NCBI GenBank assembly: GCA_024641245.1
Contig: JAHEDK010000003.1
Span: 62,001 to 126,000, forward strand
Direction of reading: 5' to 3'
Source: Actinomycetes bacterium
GTDB taxonomy: Bacteria > Actinomycetota > Acidimicrobiia > Spongiisociales > JAHEDJ01
DNA length: 64,000 bases
The translations under genes were made by a program, and so were the position numbers. Below the pieces are notes generated by a model that was not told the origin of the DNA, made no database searches, and was given only the letters and a program-made list of their open reading frames with translations. Positions 8,060 to 16,569 of the stretch are shown piece by piece; position 1 is the first letter of the stretch; each line of letters starts with the position of its first letter.

Positions 8060-9073
8060 CTATCCCCGGTTGCGGAGGTCTTTGCCGTCGCGCAGGCGCT
8101 TCTCGTAGGTGGCGAAGGTGCGTTCGACGTGCATCCCCGCCTTCTCGTACAGTCGGGTTGCGCCGGTGAGGCTGTCTGCATCTACTCCGAGTGTCACGAT
8201 CGGAATGTCGTTCTTCCAGAACACGCGAAACGAGTGGAGAAGGATGGCCAATCCGAGTCCGCGCTTCCGCCATGCTTTCCGCACCCCGAGCACACCAACC
8301 AACCCCTTTCGTGGGTCGTTCCCAGCATTCGGGTAGCAGAGGGAAACGGCGGCGACCTCGTCGCCGTCCCACAGCACATGGAAGTACTTCGGGTCGTAGT
8401 TCGGGTTGGCGGAGAGGTGATGGTCTGCCCGTTCGAACGACTCTTCGGGATCGGCGTCGGCGAATCCCCAGTGATCCATGAAGGACTCGCGGATAGCGTC
8501 GTGGGCGGCCCGATGATGCTCCTGCCGATCGAACGGGCGCAGTTCGAGGCCATCAGGCCAGAGTTGCTCGGCGGGCGACTTCGTCTGGGTGATCTCCATA
8601 TCCCAGAAGTAGCGTGAGCGCTTGAAACCCGCTCCGGCAATGAGGTGGGCGGCATCGGCATTGGCGGCGTCGACCCACGCTTGCGCGTCGACGGCGGCAC
8701 CTTCAGGGGCACGCCCGACCATTTCGCGGGCGCGCCCCTCGCCCCAGGCCAGCAGGGCAGAACCAAGGCCGTGTCCGCGCTGATCCGGGTGGACACGACC
8801 CCAGATGATTGCTCGCACATGGGGTGGGACGGTGAAGGCCTCCTGATAGGCGACGAGGTCGCCGTTTCCGTCGAGTACTACCACCGTGTCGGTGTCGAGA
8901 TCGAACCCGGGCTCAGTCCACTCACCCCTGGTCTCGTGCACCTCATGCTCGCCGGGTGCACCGGGCGCCAGGAACTCCCGATCCGCGGTGTTGAACAACG
9001 CAACGGCAGCCTCGACATCGTTGAGGGTGGCGGGTCGTGATTTAAAACCAGGAGGAAGGTAGAGGGACGGCAC
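8060..9073 (-). CDS. Tandem GNAT N-acetyltransferase
   Basis: 337 residues made of two GNAT domains, an arrangement also seen in mycothiol synthase MshD and many actinobacterial proteins. Both halves keep an acetyl-CoA-binding motif A: PDQRGHGLGSALL in the first and KAWRKRGLGLAILL in the second. The first domain begins RPATLNDVEAAVALFN; the second has the WDGDEVAAVSL and IVTLGVDADSLTGATRLYEKAG strands typical of the fold. Substrate unknown; MshD is possible but the active-site residues cannot be verified by eye. Monocistronic, with repeat A copy 2 just downstream. Confidence 0.85.
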   Translation of the reverse strand: MPSLYLPPGFKSRPATLNDVEAAVALFNTADREFLAPGAPGEHEVHETRGEWTEPGFDLDTDTVVVLDGNGDLVAYQEAFTVPPHVRAIIWGRVHPDQRGHGLGSALLAWGEGRAREMVGRAPEGAAVDAQAWVDAANADAAHLIAGAGFKRSRYFWDMEITQTKSPAEQLWPDGLELRPFDRQEHHRAAHDAIRESFMDHWGFADADPEESFERADHHLSANPNYDPKYFHVLWDGDEVAAVSLCYPNAGNDPRKGLVGVLGVRKAWRKRGLGLAILLHSFRVFWKNDIPIVTLGVDADSLTGATRLYEKAGMHVERTFATYEKRLRDGKDLRNRG

Positions 9074-9156
9074 AGGCGGAATCGTACCTTGGCCGGGCTG
9101 GCCCGGCGGTTGGATTATCCGCAGGTGGCCTCGCGGGTTGCCTTAGTTGCTGACGG

Positions 9157-9954
9157 TTACCAACCGGCGTGATACCCCACGGCAAACGTACCGACCACGA
9201 TCAGGCCGACGACCATCTGGGTCCATCCGATGGTCTTGGCAGGAACCGGCGGCCGCCACATTGAGACGGAACCCCACGCCGCCACCAGGACGGCCCCAAG
9301 CGCGGCGAGGCGTGGTGTCCAGCCTGCCACGGCGGCGCCGGCAACGGCCAACATTGCGGCAACCCCCGTGGTGGAAGTCGGCAGGGTCACGAAGGTCTGG
9401 TCCTTGGCTCGGCGGATCTGCATTCGGACGAGCAGAATCGATGGGACGATCCGGGCGACCAGGACGAGCCACGCACCGGCGGCGATCTCCCAGTCGAGGC
9501 CCGTGGCGAGGATGATCATGGGCGCGGCCGCCCCCAGAGCGATGGGCCCGAGCAGCTCCGGCAGGAGTTCGCGGCCCCGGTTGTCGAGATCGAAGCGGAG
9601 TTGCACCAGGACGAGTGGGATGGACACGAGGAGGGGCCACCAGAAGCTCTCGTCCGCGGTCACGATGGCCAAAGCGAGACCGGCGGCGGCAACCACCGCC
9701 ATCCCGGCCACCGAACCCACCGCGATCCCCGTTCGTTCGAGCCGGCGTTCCCTTCGCCGGTCCGCCACCACAATGCGCAACGGTCGCCTGGCCAGAAAGG
9801 CGGCGAAGGTCGCCAGGCCGAGACCGAGTGCCGGCCAACCCGGAGCAACCACGAAACCCAGCAGCACTGGTTCGAGGGTGAACCCCCAGCCACCGTGCTC
9901 GGTCGGGACCACCACCGTGCGCAGCGTCGATTTTGCGATGGCGGTACCCTTCAT
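9157..9954 (-). CDS. YwiC-like membrane protein
   Basis: 265 residues from ATG 9954 (MKGTAIAKSTLRTVVVPTEHGGWGF); the 357-residue track ORF extends back across the ppdK promoter region and is not credible. The PTEHGGWGF...EP signature near the N-terminus and about eight hydrophobic helices are characteristic of the YwiC-like family of polytopic membrane proteins, whose function is unknown. A conserved polar loop PLRIVVADRRRERR follows the second or third helix. Divergently transcribed from ppdK with 103 bp between the starts, which must hold both promoters. Confidence 0.85.
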   Translation of the reverse strand: MKGTAIAKSTLRTVVVPTEHGGWGFTLEPVLLGFVVAPGWPALGLGLATFAAFLARRPLRIVVADRRRERRLERTGIAVGSVAGMAVVAAAGLALAIVTADESFWWPLLVSIPLVLVQLRFDLDNRGRELLPELLGPIALGAAAPMIILATGLDWEIAAGAWLVLVARIVPSILLVRMQIRRAKDQTFVTLPTSTTGVAAMLAVAGAAVAGWTPRLAALGAVLVAAWGSVSMWRPPVPAKTIGWTQMVVGLIVVGTFAVGYHAGW

Positions 9955-10057
9955 ACTTCGGACGGTGCAGAGTGTGACTCGTGACCCTAGAGAATACGTG
10001 CGCGCGTCCGCCACAATCATCGCCAAATCAGTGAAATCGTTCTCTCGAGGGGACACA

Positions 10058-12781
10058 ATGAGCAAATGGGTATACGCCTTCGATGAAGTTGACCAGGCAA
10101 AGGTACACGTTGGTGGAGAGTGGGACGGCGTTCGATCGCTCCTTGGAGGCAAAGGCGCCAACCTCGCCGAGATGACGCGGATCGGGGTCCCGGTCCCGCC
10201 CGGATTCACCATCACGACAGAGGCGTGCAACGCGTACCTCGCAGCCGGTGAGCGCTTCCCGGACGATATGTGGGATCAGGTGGTCGCTGCTCTGAAGGAC
10301 GTTGAATCCGCGGCGGGAAAGAAGTTCGGAGACCCGTCGAATCCCCTCCTTGTTTCCTGCCGGTCGGGTGCGAAGTTCTCGATGCCGGGAATGATGGACA
10401 CGGTCCTCAACATCGGGCTCAACGATGAGGTCGCTGAGGGGATGGTCCAACTCACCGGTGACGCCCGTTTCGTCTACGACTCATACCGGCGACTAGTGCA
10501 GATGTTCGGCTCAGTGGTATTGAACGTCGACGACGAGCCTTTTGAGGATGTTCTCGCCGACTACCGCAGTAGGCGGGGTGTTGATACCGACTCCGAATTG
10601 ACCGCAGAGGATTTCGAAGAGATCGTTGGGAAGTTCAAGGCGATAGTTCGTCGCTTGGCACGACAGGACTTCCCTTCCGATCCGATTCGACAGTTGGCAT
10701 TGGCGGCTGAAGCCGTCTTCCGTTCGTGGAACGGAAAGCGGGCGTTCGACTATCGCAACGCAGCCCATATCGCGCACGACCTCGGAACGGGTGTGAATAT
10801 TCAGACGATGGTATTCGGCAACATGGGCGATGACTCGGCGACGGGTGTCGCGATGTCTCGGAACGCCACGACCGGCGAGGCCAAACTCGAAGGCGACTTC
10901 CTCGTCAATGCCCAGGGTGAAGATGTGGTGGCCGGGAACCGCGTCACCGACCCTATCGATCATCTCCGGGAGGTCATGCCTGCCCTCTACGAGGAGTTCG
11001 CGGCGACGGCGAAGAAACTCGAGCAGCACTACCGCGAGATGCAGGACATGGAGTTCACCATCGAACGCGGCAAATTGTGGCTGCTACAGACACGCGACGG
11101 CAAGCGCACCGCTCAGGCCGCCGTCAGGATCGCCGCAGACCAGTTTGAGGAAGGCATGATCAGCAAAGAGGAGGCCGTGATGCGGGTACATCCCGATCAG
11201 GTCGACTTCTTTCTTCATCCCCAGTTCGATCAGGTGTCCCGGCAACAGGCTATCGAACAGGGAGATCTCCTGGCGATAGGACTGAACGTGTCCCCGGGAG
11301 CAGCCGTCGGTATCGTCGCATTCGACGCCGATCTGGCGGAGATGTGGGCGAAGACCGAGGGGAAGCATGTGATCATGGTGCGTCCCGAGACGAAGCCGGA
11401 CGATGTGCACGGGATGCTTGCAGCCGACGGAATCCTGACGAGTCGCGGCGGACGTACCAGCCATGCCGCCCTCGTAGCCAGGCAGTTCGGCAAACCGGCC
11501 GTCGTCGGTGTGGCCGAGCTCGAAATCGACATGGCCAATCGCAAGATGGCGGTCTCCGGAAAGGAGATCGTGGAGGGCGACTGGGTTTCCATCGATGGGA
11601 CCACCGGTGAGGTGTTTGCGGGGCAGCTCAACACCAAGGTCCCGGACATCGAGGATCCATGGCTCACCAAGTTGTTGTCGTGGGCCGATGAGTTCCGTCG
11701 GCTCGAGGTGTGGACGAACGCAGACTATCCCCGGGATGCCGAGCGCGCCCGTGCCTACGGCGCACAGGGCATAGGTCTCTGCCGGACGGAGCACATGTTC
11801 TTTGAGCCGGAGCGCTTGCCGTTTGTCCAACAGATGATCACCACCGAGTCGACGACGCGGCGCCAGGAGGCTCTGGATGTGCTGCTCCCGTTTCAGCGAG
11901 AGGACTTCGCCGGGTTGTTCCGGGCGATGGATGGTCTGCCGGTCATAATCCGGTTGATCGATCCACCCTTGCACGAGTTCCTGCCGAGCTACGAGGACCT
12001 GACGCTGTCGATCACGGACCACAAAATCCGGCTTGCCCACGCCACCTCCCTGCTCGAACTCGACGGCATCCTCCACGAGGTGGAGGAACAAGAGCGCATG
12101 CTCGAACGAGTTGAGGCGTTGAGAGAGATGAACCCGATGCTCGGCACCCGCGGTGTACGGCTCGGAATCATGATCCCCGAGCTCACGAAGATGCAGGTGC
12201 GAGCGATCTTCGAAGCGGCCTGCCAGGTGGCCAGAGAGGGAGTCGATGCCCATCCTGAGGTCATGATCCCGCTCACCAGTCACGTCAACGAGTTGAAGCG
12301 TCAGCGTGAGGTGCTGGAAGGCGAAGCCAGGCTCGTGATGGACGAGCAGGGCACCGAAGTCGATTATAAGTTCGGAACGATGATCGAGATCCCGCGTGCC
12401 GCGATCACGGCCGATCAGATGGCGGAGTACGCGGAGTTCTTCTCGTTCGGCACGAACGACCTGACGCAAACGACTTTTGGAATCAGCAGGGATGACGCCG
12501 AAACCGGATTCCTCATCTCTTATCTCGAACAGGGCATTCTAACGGTTAACCCGTTCGCCTCCCTCGACGAAGAGGGCGTCGGCAAGCTCATGGAGTGGGC
12601 AGTTGAACAGGGGCGGAAGACGCGTCCAGACCTGGAGGTCGGAATCTGCGGTGAACACGGTGGCGATCCGAGTTCAATCGATCTCTGCCACCGGCTGAAC
12701 ATTGATTACGTGAGTTGCTCACCGTTCCGGGTTCCGATCGCCAGATTGGCGGCGGCCCAGGCGGCCCTGCGACACGGATAG
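10058..12781 (+). CDS. ppdK: Pyruvate, phosphate dikinase
   Basis: 907 residues, normal PPDK length, interconverting pyruvate, ATP and Pi with PEP, AMP and PPi. Start at ATG 10058 with GAGGGG seven bases upstream; the 1183-residue track ORF is an open-frame extension through the divergent promoter. The N-terminal nucleotide-binding domain has GGKGANLAEM and GNMGDDSATGVAMSRNATTG. The phosphohistidine domain has GGRTSHAALVAR with His469. The C-terminal TIM barrel has LGTRGVRLG and ends with CGEHGGDP, whose Cys864 is the catalytic acid. Cytosolic; runs gluconeogenesis or pyrophosphate-linked glycolysis. Palindromic repeat B copy 1 follows the stop. Confidence 0.97.
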   Translation: MSKWVYAFDEVDQAKVHVGGEWDGVRSLLGGKGANLAEMTRIGVPVPPGFTITTEACNAYLAAGERFPDDMWDQVVAALKDVESAAGKKFGDPSNPLLVSCRSGAKFSMPGMMDTVLNIGLNDEVAEGMVQLTGDARFVYDSYRRLVQMFGSVVLNVDDEPFEDVLADYRSRRGVDTDSELTAEDFEEIVGKFKAIVRRLARQDFPSDPIRQLALAAEAVFRSWNGKRAFDYRNAAHIAHDLGTGVNIQTMVFGNMGDDSATGVAMSRNATTGEAKLEGDFLVNAQGEDVVAGNRVTDPIDHLREVMPALYEEFAATAKKLEQHYREMQDMEFTIERGKLWLLQTRDGKRTAQAAVRIAADQFEEGMISKEEAVMRVHPDQVDFFLHPQFDQVSRQQAIEQGDLLAIGLNVSPGAAVGIVAFDADLAEMWAKTEGKHVIMVRPETKPDDVHGMLAADGILTSRGGRTSHAALVARQFGKPAVVGVAELEIDMANRKMAVSGKEIVEGDWVSIDGTTGEVFAGQLNTKVPDIEDPWLTKLLSWADEFRRLEVWTNADYPRDAERARAYGAQGIGLCRTEHMFFEPERLPFVQQMITTESTTRRQEALDVLLPFQREDFAGLFRAMDGLPVIIRLIDPPLHEFLPSYEDLTLSITDHKIRLAHATSLLELDGILHEVEEQERMLERVEALREMNPMLGTRGVRLGIMIPELTKMQVRAIFEAACQVAREGVDAHPEVMIPLTSHVNELKRQREVLEGEARLVMDEQGTEVDYKFGTMIEIPRAAITADQMAEYAEFFSFGTNDLTQTTFGISRDDAETGFLISYLEQGILTVNPFASLDEEGVGKLMEWAVEQGRKTRPDLEVGICGEHGGDPSSIDLCHRLNIDYVSCSPFRVPIARLAAAQAALRHG

Positions 12782-12790
12782 CTGCCGACC

Positions 12791-12848
12791 ACCCGTTCTC
12801 GCGCGGGGATCCGCCCCTATAGGGAGCGATCCCCGCGCGAGAACGGGT
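12791..12848. repeat. Palindromic repeat B, copy 1
   Basis: Perfect 21-bp inverted repeat, ACCCGTTCTCGCGCGGGGAT... pairing with ...ATCCCCGCGCGAGAACGGGT, around a 16-nt loop that itself contains CCCTATAGGG. It lies 9 bp after the ppdK stop. Related hairpins occur at 33091 and 56432. It may act as a transcription end or mRNA 3' stabiliser, but there is no T-tract. Confidence 0.9.
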
Positions 12849-12889
12849 TGTACTCACGGTTGGCGCCCCGGCCCCCTAGCCTCCGGTGC

Positions 12890-13378
12890 ATGGAGAGAGT
12901 CGTACCCGGTCCCGGTCAGGAGTCCGTCTGGGACTACCCCCGCCCACCGAGGGTTGAGCGAGCCACGCTTCCCATCCGGATCGAGTTTTCCGGGCGTCAA
13001 GTGGCACATTCCGACCGGGCCCTCCGTGTGCTCGAGACGAGCCATCCGCCCGTTTTCTACATTCCCCTGGACGATGTCGACCCCGGGGTCCTGGAACCGA
13101 GTCCCACCACTTCGTTCTGTGAGTTCAAAGGACGGGCTTCCTACTACACCTTGCGCGTGGCTGAGGCCGTCTCCGTGGATGCAGCCTGGACCTACCTCGA
13201 TCCCTCTCCCGGCTACCAGAGCCTGTCCGGTGCAGTGGCCTTCTACCCGGGGCGGGTTGACGCCTGCCACGTCGGCGACGAGCGCGTCGAGCCCCAACCG
13301 GGAGACTTCTACGGGGGATGGATCACCAGCAACGTTGTCGGACCGTTCAAGGGTGGCGCCGGCACACAGGGTTGGTAA
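12890..13378 (+). CDS. DUF427 domain protein
   Basis: 162 residues from ATG 12890 (MERVVPGPGQESVWDYPRPPRVE). The DUF427 pattern is clear: SVWDYPRPP, a strand IRIEFSGRQVAHSDRALRVLETSHPPVFYIP, the segment TSFCEFKGRASYYTL, and a C-terminal VAFYPGRVDACHV strand. DUF427 proteins form a small beta-tent fold and have no established biochemical function. The track start at 12848 lies inside the repeat-B hairpin and is rejected. Followed 33 bp later by the aldose-epimerase-like gene on the same strand. Confidence 0.88.
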   Translation: MERVVPGPGQESVWDYPRPPRVERATLPIRIEFSGRQVAHSDRALRVLETSHPPVFYIPLDDVDPGVLEPSPTTSFCEFKGRASYYTLRVAEAVSVDAAWTYLDPSPGYQSLSGAVAFYPGRVDACHVGDERVEPQPGDFYGGWITSNVVGPFKGGAGTQGW

Positions 13379-13411
13379 CCGGCGGACCCGCGTCGGTCTA
13401 GATTCGCCACC

Positions 13412-14197
13412 ATGACGTTCCGGTCCGTGGTCCAGGCGAATAGCCATGCCAGCGTCTCGATCGATCTCGACCAGGGTTGTCGCCTTGCCTCCCTGGTTGT
13501 TGACGGCCATGAACTGCTGGTCACCGAGGGATCGGGCCCGATCGACTGGGGCTGCTATCCGATGGCACCATACGCGGGAAGGATCCGGGACGGTCGGTTC
13601 TCATTTGAGGGGTCAGACTTCGCACTCCCCAGAACGGTCGGCCGCCATGCGATACACGGAACCGCCTACCTGCAGCCGTGGGAGCAAGAGGGCCCGACGT
13701 CGTTCGTCACCGAACTGGGCGATCCGTGGCCGTTCACCGGATTCGTCCGGCAGGAGGTCCACCTCGAGGAGGATGGGATTCGATTGCGGCTGGAGGTCCA
13801 TGCTGTTGAGCGACCAATGCCCGCCTCCTGTGGCTGGCATCCATGGTTCCGCAGGACCGTCGCAGGTGCTCCGCTGCGACTGGAGTTCGAGCCGGGTTTT
13901 GCGTTGAAGCGAGACGCCGACGGGATCACCACGCGAGTGCAGGTGGCGGTTCCATCTGAGCCCTGGGACGACTGCTTCGGCGGGGTCGGCCTCCCACCTG
14001 TTGTTGAGTGGCCTGGTGTGGTTCGCCTCGAAATCGCCTCGGACTGTCCATGGTGGGTGGTGTACACGGAGCCAGATCGCGCGATGTGTATCGAACCGCA
14101 GACACACCCGCCGGATGTGCTGAACCATGTTCCGTTCGTAGTAGAACCGGGGAGTCCGCTGGTGGCGGCGACGACGATCAGTTGGAGGAGAGGTTGA
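13412..14197 (+). CDS. Aldose 1-epimerase family protein
   Basis: 261 residues of the GalM-like galactose-mutarotase superfamily, which interconverts alpha and beta anomers of free or phosphorylated sugars. The pattern MAPYAGRIRDGRFSFEG corresponds to the sugar-binding NRYANRI region. Two conserved histidines appear in HAIHG and GWHPWF, and the C-terminal CIEPQTHPPDVLN carries the catalytic Glu. Shorter than GalM (about 340), as in the YeaD-like and actinobacterial forms. It is followed one base later by a Gfo/Idh/MocA dehydrogenase gene, indicating a shared sugar-catabolic operon; the particular sugar is unknown. Confidence 0.88.
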   Translation: MTFRSVVQANSHASVSIDLDQGCRLASLVVDGHELLVTEGSGPIDWGCYPMAPYAGRIRDGRFSFEGSDFALPRTVGRHAIHGTAYLQPWEQEGPTSFVTELGDPWPFTGFVRQEVHLEEDGIRLRLEVHAVERPMPASCGWHPWFRRTVAGAPLRLEFEPGFALKRDADGITTRVQVAVPSEPWDDCFGGVGLPPVVEWPGVVRLEIASDCPWWVVYTEPDRAMCIEPQTHPPDVLNHVPFVVEPGSPLVAATTISWRRG

Positions 14198-14198
14198 C

Positions 14199-15185
14199 AT
14201 GGACCGTGTGCGATGGGGTGTTGTCAGTACTGCCGGCATCGGGCTCGAGAAGGTGATCCCTGCCATCCAGCGGGCTCCAAACTGCGAGGTGGTCGCCATC
14301 GCCTCTCGCCGGGCGGGGCGGGCGAGAGCAGCCGCAGATCAATTGGGAATCCCCCTGTCATTCGGTTCCTACGAGGAGCTGGTAAACGCCGAGGGCATCG
14401 ATGCCCTCTACATTCCCCTCCCCAATCACCTCCATCTCAAATGGACGGCCGCCGCCGCCGGGGCCGGGAAGCATGTTCTATGCGAGAAGCCGCTGGCGCT
14501 CACCTCCGCCGACGCCCGCCAGATGGTCGCCGTTTGCGCGAAGGCCGGTGTGAAGTTCATGGAGGCTTTCATGTACCGGCTGCATCCGTCCTGGGTGAAG
14601 GTGAAACAGCTGGTTTCTTCCGGAGCGATTGGAGAGCTTCGGGCGATCCAGACCCGCTTCGCCTATTTCAACGATGATCCGGACAACATTCGCAACCGGC
14701 TCGAAACGGGAGGTGGGGCTCTGATGGACATTGGCTGCTACGCCATCAACCTGTCGAGGATGCTATTCGGGAGCGAGCCGACCGGCGTTTCGGCAGCCGT
14801 CAGTCGGGATCCAGGCTCGGGCGTCGATATTCTCACTTCCGCTTTGCTCGAATTCGGAGCCGGCCAGGCTACGTTCACGGTGTCTACACAGGCCGAGCCC
14901 GACCAGCGGGTTCACCTCATGGGAACTGCCGGGCGCATCGAGGTCGAGATACCCTTCAACATCCCACCCGCTGCCGAGACCCGTGTATTCGTGACGGGCG
15001 GCGGCAACCCGCCGACGGATCCCGACACGGTCACGATCACTTTCCCCGCCGTCGATCAGTACACAATCCAGGCCGAGCTGTTCGCCGGCGCGATCCTCGA
15101 TGACTCCGCAGTGCCGACGCCCCCGGAGGATGGGGTTGCCAATATGGAAGTCATTGAGCGGGTCTTTGCGGCGGCCACCGGGTAG
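14199..15185 (+). CDS. Gfo/Idh/MocA family oxidoreductase
   Basis: 328 residues. The N-terminal Rossmann fold (WGVVSTAGIGLEKVIPAI) is followed by the family motif CEKPLALT, whose Lys is catalytic, and then by the C-terminal substrate-binding alpha/beta domain with MEAFMYRLHPSW and GGALMDIGCYAINLSR. Similar to NAD(P)-dependent sugar or trans-dihydrodiol dehydrogenases; substrate not predictable. The start follows the aldose-epimerase stop by one base with GGAGGAGAGG in front, so the two are cotranslated. Converges on a second Gfo/Idh gene on the minus strand. Confidence 0.9.
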   Translation: MDRVRWGVVSTAGIGLEKVIPAIQRAPNCEVVAIASRRAGRARAAADQLGIPLSFGSYEELVNAEGIDALYIPLPNHLHLKWTAAAAGAGKHVLCEKPLALTSADARQMVAVCAKAGVKFMEAFMYRLHPSWVKVKQLVSSGAIGELRAIQTRFAYFNDDPDNIRNRLETGGGALMDIGCYAINLSRMLFGSEPTGVSAAVSRDPGSGVDILTSALLEFGAGQATFTVSTQAEPDQRVHLMGTAGRIEVEIPFNIPPAAETRVFVTGGGNPPTDPDTVTITFPAVDQYTIQAELFAGAILDDSAVPTPPEDGVANMEVIERVFAAATG

Positions 15186-15253
15186 GAAGCCCGCGTATTG
15201 CCTGCACCGATGCCGGCAACGCCCAGAACTCCGACGCCGGCACCCCGGCCTGA

Positions 15254-16444
15254 TTAGAGGTCGAGATCCATCGTCGCGCTGGTCCAGGCTCCACCGGCGG
15301 AACTTGATTCGATTGCGGCTTCCACGAACTTCGTGCCGAGAACCCCGTCCAAGGCGTTCGGGAAGTGCATGGCGAGCGGGTCGGCGGGTACGCCGGAGCG
15401 CCGCGCCGCGATCGCCTCGGCCGCATCGGAATATACGTTTGCGAAGCCTTCATGGAAGCCTTCGGGGTGTCCTGCGACGATGCGGCTGGCGCGGGCGGCC
15501 AGAGGGAGAGTGCCCGGCCCATTGGGAGTTCGGACCTGGGCCGGACCATCGAGGGGTTTGAAGATCAGGTCGGTCGGTTGCTCCTGCATCCATTCGATCG
15601 TGCCGGCGGTTCCGGATGCTCGGATGCGGAGGCAGTTCTCGACGCCGGCTGCGGCCTGGGTGACCCAGAAGCTCCCCCTTGCACCATTGTCAAAGCGGAG
15701 CATGGCCGAGGCATAATCGTCGACGAGCCGGTTGGGGACGATGTGGCCGATCTCGGCGGCGACCTCCGACACCTCCAATCCGGTTACGAACCGGATGAGG
15801 TTGTGGGCGTGGGTTCCGATGTCGCCCATCACCAGTGAGGGCCCTCCTCTGACCGGGTCGTAGCGCCACGGCAGACCTTCCCGAGGTTCTGGATCATGTT
15901 CATCGGCTTTGCCGCCCTGCACGTACTCGACCTGCACCAGTCTGATTTCGCCGAGTTGCCCGCTCTCGACCATGGCCCGTGCTTGTCGCACCATCGCGTA
16001 CCCCGTGTAGTTGTGCGTCAGACAGAAGACGAGACCAGACGTCTTGACGTGCTCGAGCACGTCAAGAGCTTCCTCGAGTGTGTTGGTGATGGGTTTGTCA
16101 CAGATGACGTCGAACCCACGATCCATGGCTGCAATCGAATAGGCGTGGTGACTGTCGTTCGGGGTCATGATGGCAACGACATCGGCACCGTCCTGGCGGG
16201 CTGCTTCGGATTCCAACAGCTCGAGAACCTCTCCGTAAGCCCGGTCTGCATCGATGCCGATTGCCCGTCCTGCAGCACGAGACCGGTCGGGATCGGATGC
16301 CAGAACACCGGCAACAAGCTCATACCGATTGTCCAGTCGGGCTGCCGCCCGATGCGTCGCGCCGATGAAGCTTGCCGGTCCGCCGCCGACGACGGCGAGA
16401 CGGAGGCGCCGGCCCATCATCTCAATCACAGGATTTCTGTTCAT
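15254..16444 (-). CDS. Gfo/Idh/MocA family oxidoreductase (inositol-dehydrogenase-like)
   Basis: About 396 residues. The nucleotide-binding start RLRLAVVGGGPASFIGATHRAAARL is followed by DVICDKPITNT (the EKP-equivalent DKP motif) and MGDIGTHAHNLIRFVTGLEVSEV in the substrate domain. Its length and GGxxSFIGxxHRxAAR pattern match the larger NAD-dependent sugar/inositol dehydrogenase subgroup often found in inositol or sugar acid clusters. Start placed at ATG 16444 (GGATGGAG upstream); Met at 16420/16417 is an alternative. Convergent with the preceding sugar operon, so a functional link is plausible but not proven. Confidence 0.88.
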   Translation of the reverse strand: MNRNPVIEMMGRRLRLAVVGGGPASFIGATHRAAARLDNRYELVAGVLASDPDRSRAAGRAIGIDADRAYGEVLELLESEAARQDGADVVAIMTPNDSHHAYSIAAMDRGFDVICDKPITNTLEEALDVLEHVKTSGLVFCLTHNYTGYAMVRQARAMVESGQLGEIRLVQVEYVQGGKADEHDPEPREGLPWRYDPVRGGPSLVMGDIGTHAHNLIRFVTGLEVSEVAAEIGHIVPNRLVDDYASAMLRFDNGARGSFWVTQAAAGVENCLRIRASGTAGTIEWMQEQPTDLIFKPLDGPAQVRTPNGPGTLPLAARASRIVAGHPEGFHEGFANVYSDAAEAIAARRSGVPADPLAMHFPNALDGVLGTKFVEAAIESSSAGGAWTSATMDLDL

Positions 16445-16569
16445 CTCCATCCGATGTGTGAGCGTAACTGTCGAAGCAATCGGAACACACCATAGATCTG
16501 CCGGCTCGAGTGGGGTGCCGGAGCCCCGCCCACGGATCAAGGCGTCGGTGAGTGGACCAGAATGGCCGC

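Noticed and set aside
9230-10057. N-terminal extension of the ppdK ORF (1183 aa in the track)
   Set aside because: It runs antisense through the YwiC-like gene and the divergent promoter; PPDK homology and a good ribosome-binding site start at 10058.
11084-12469. 461-aa minus-strand ORF inside ppdK
   Set aside because: Shadow of the strongly conserved ppdK frame; the translation has no recognisable domain.
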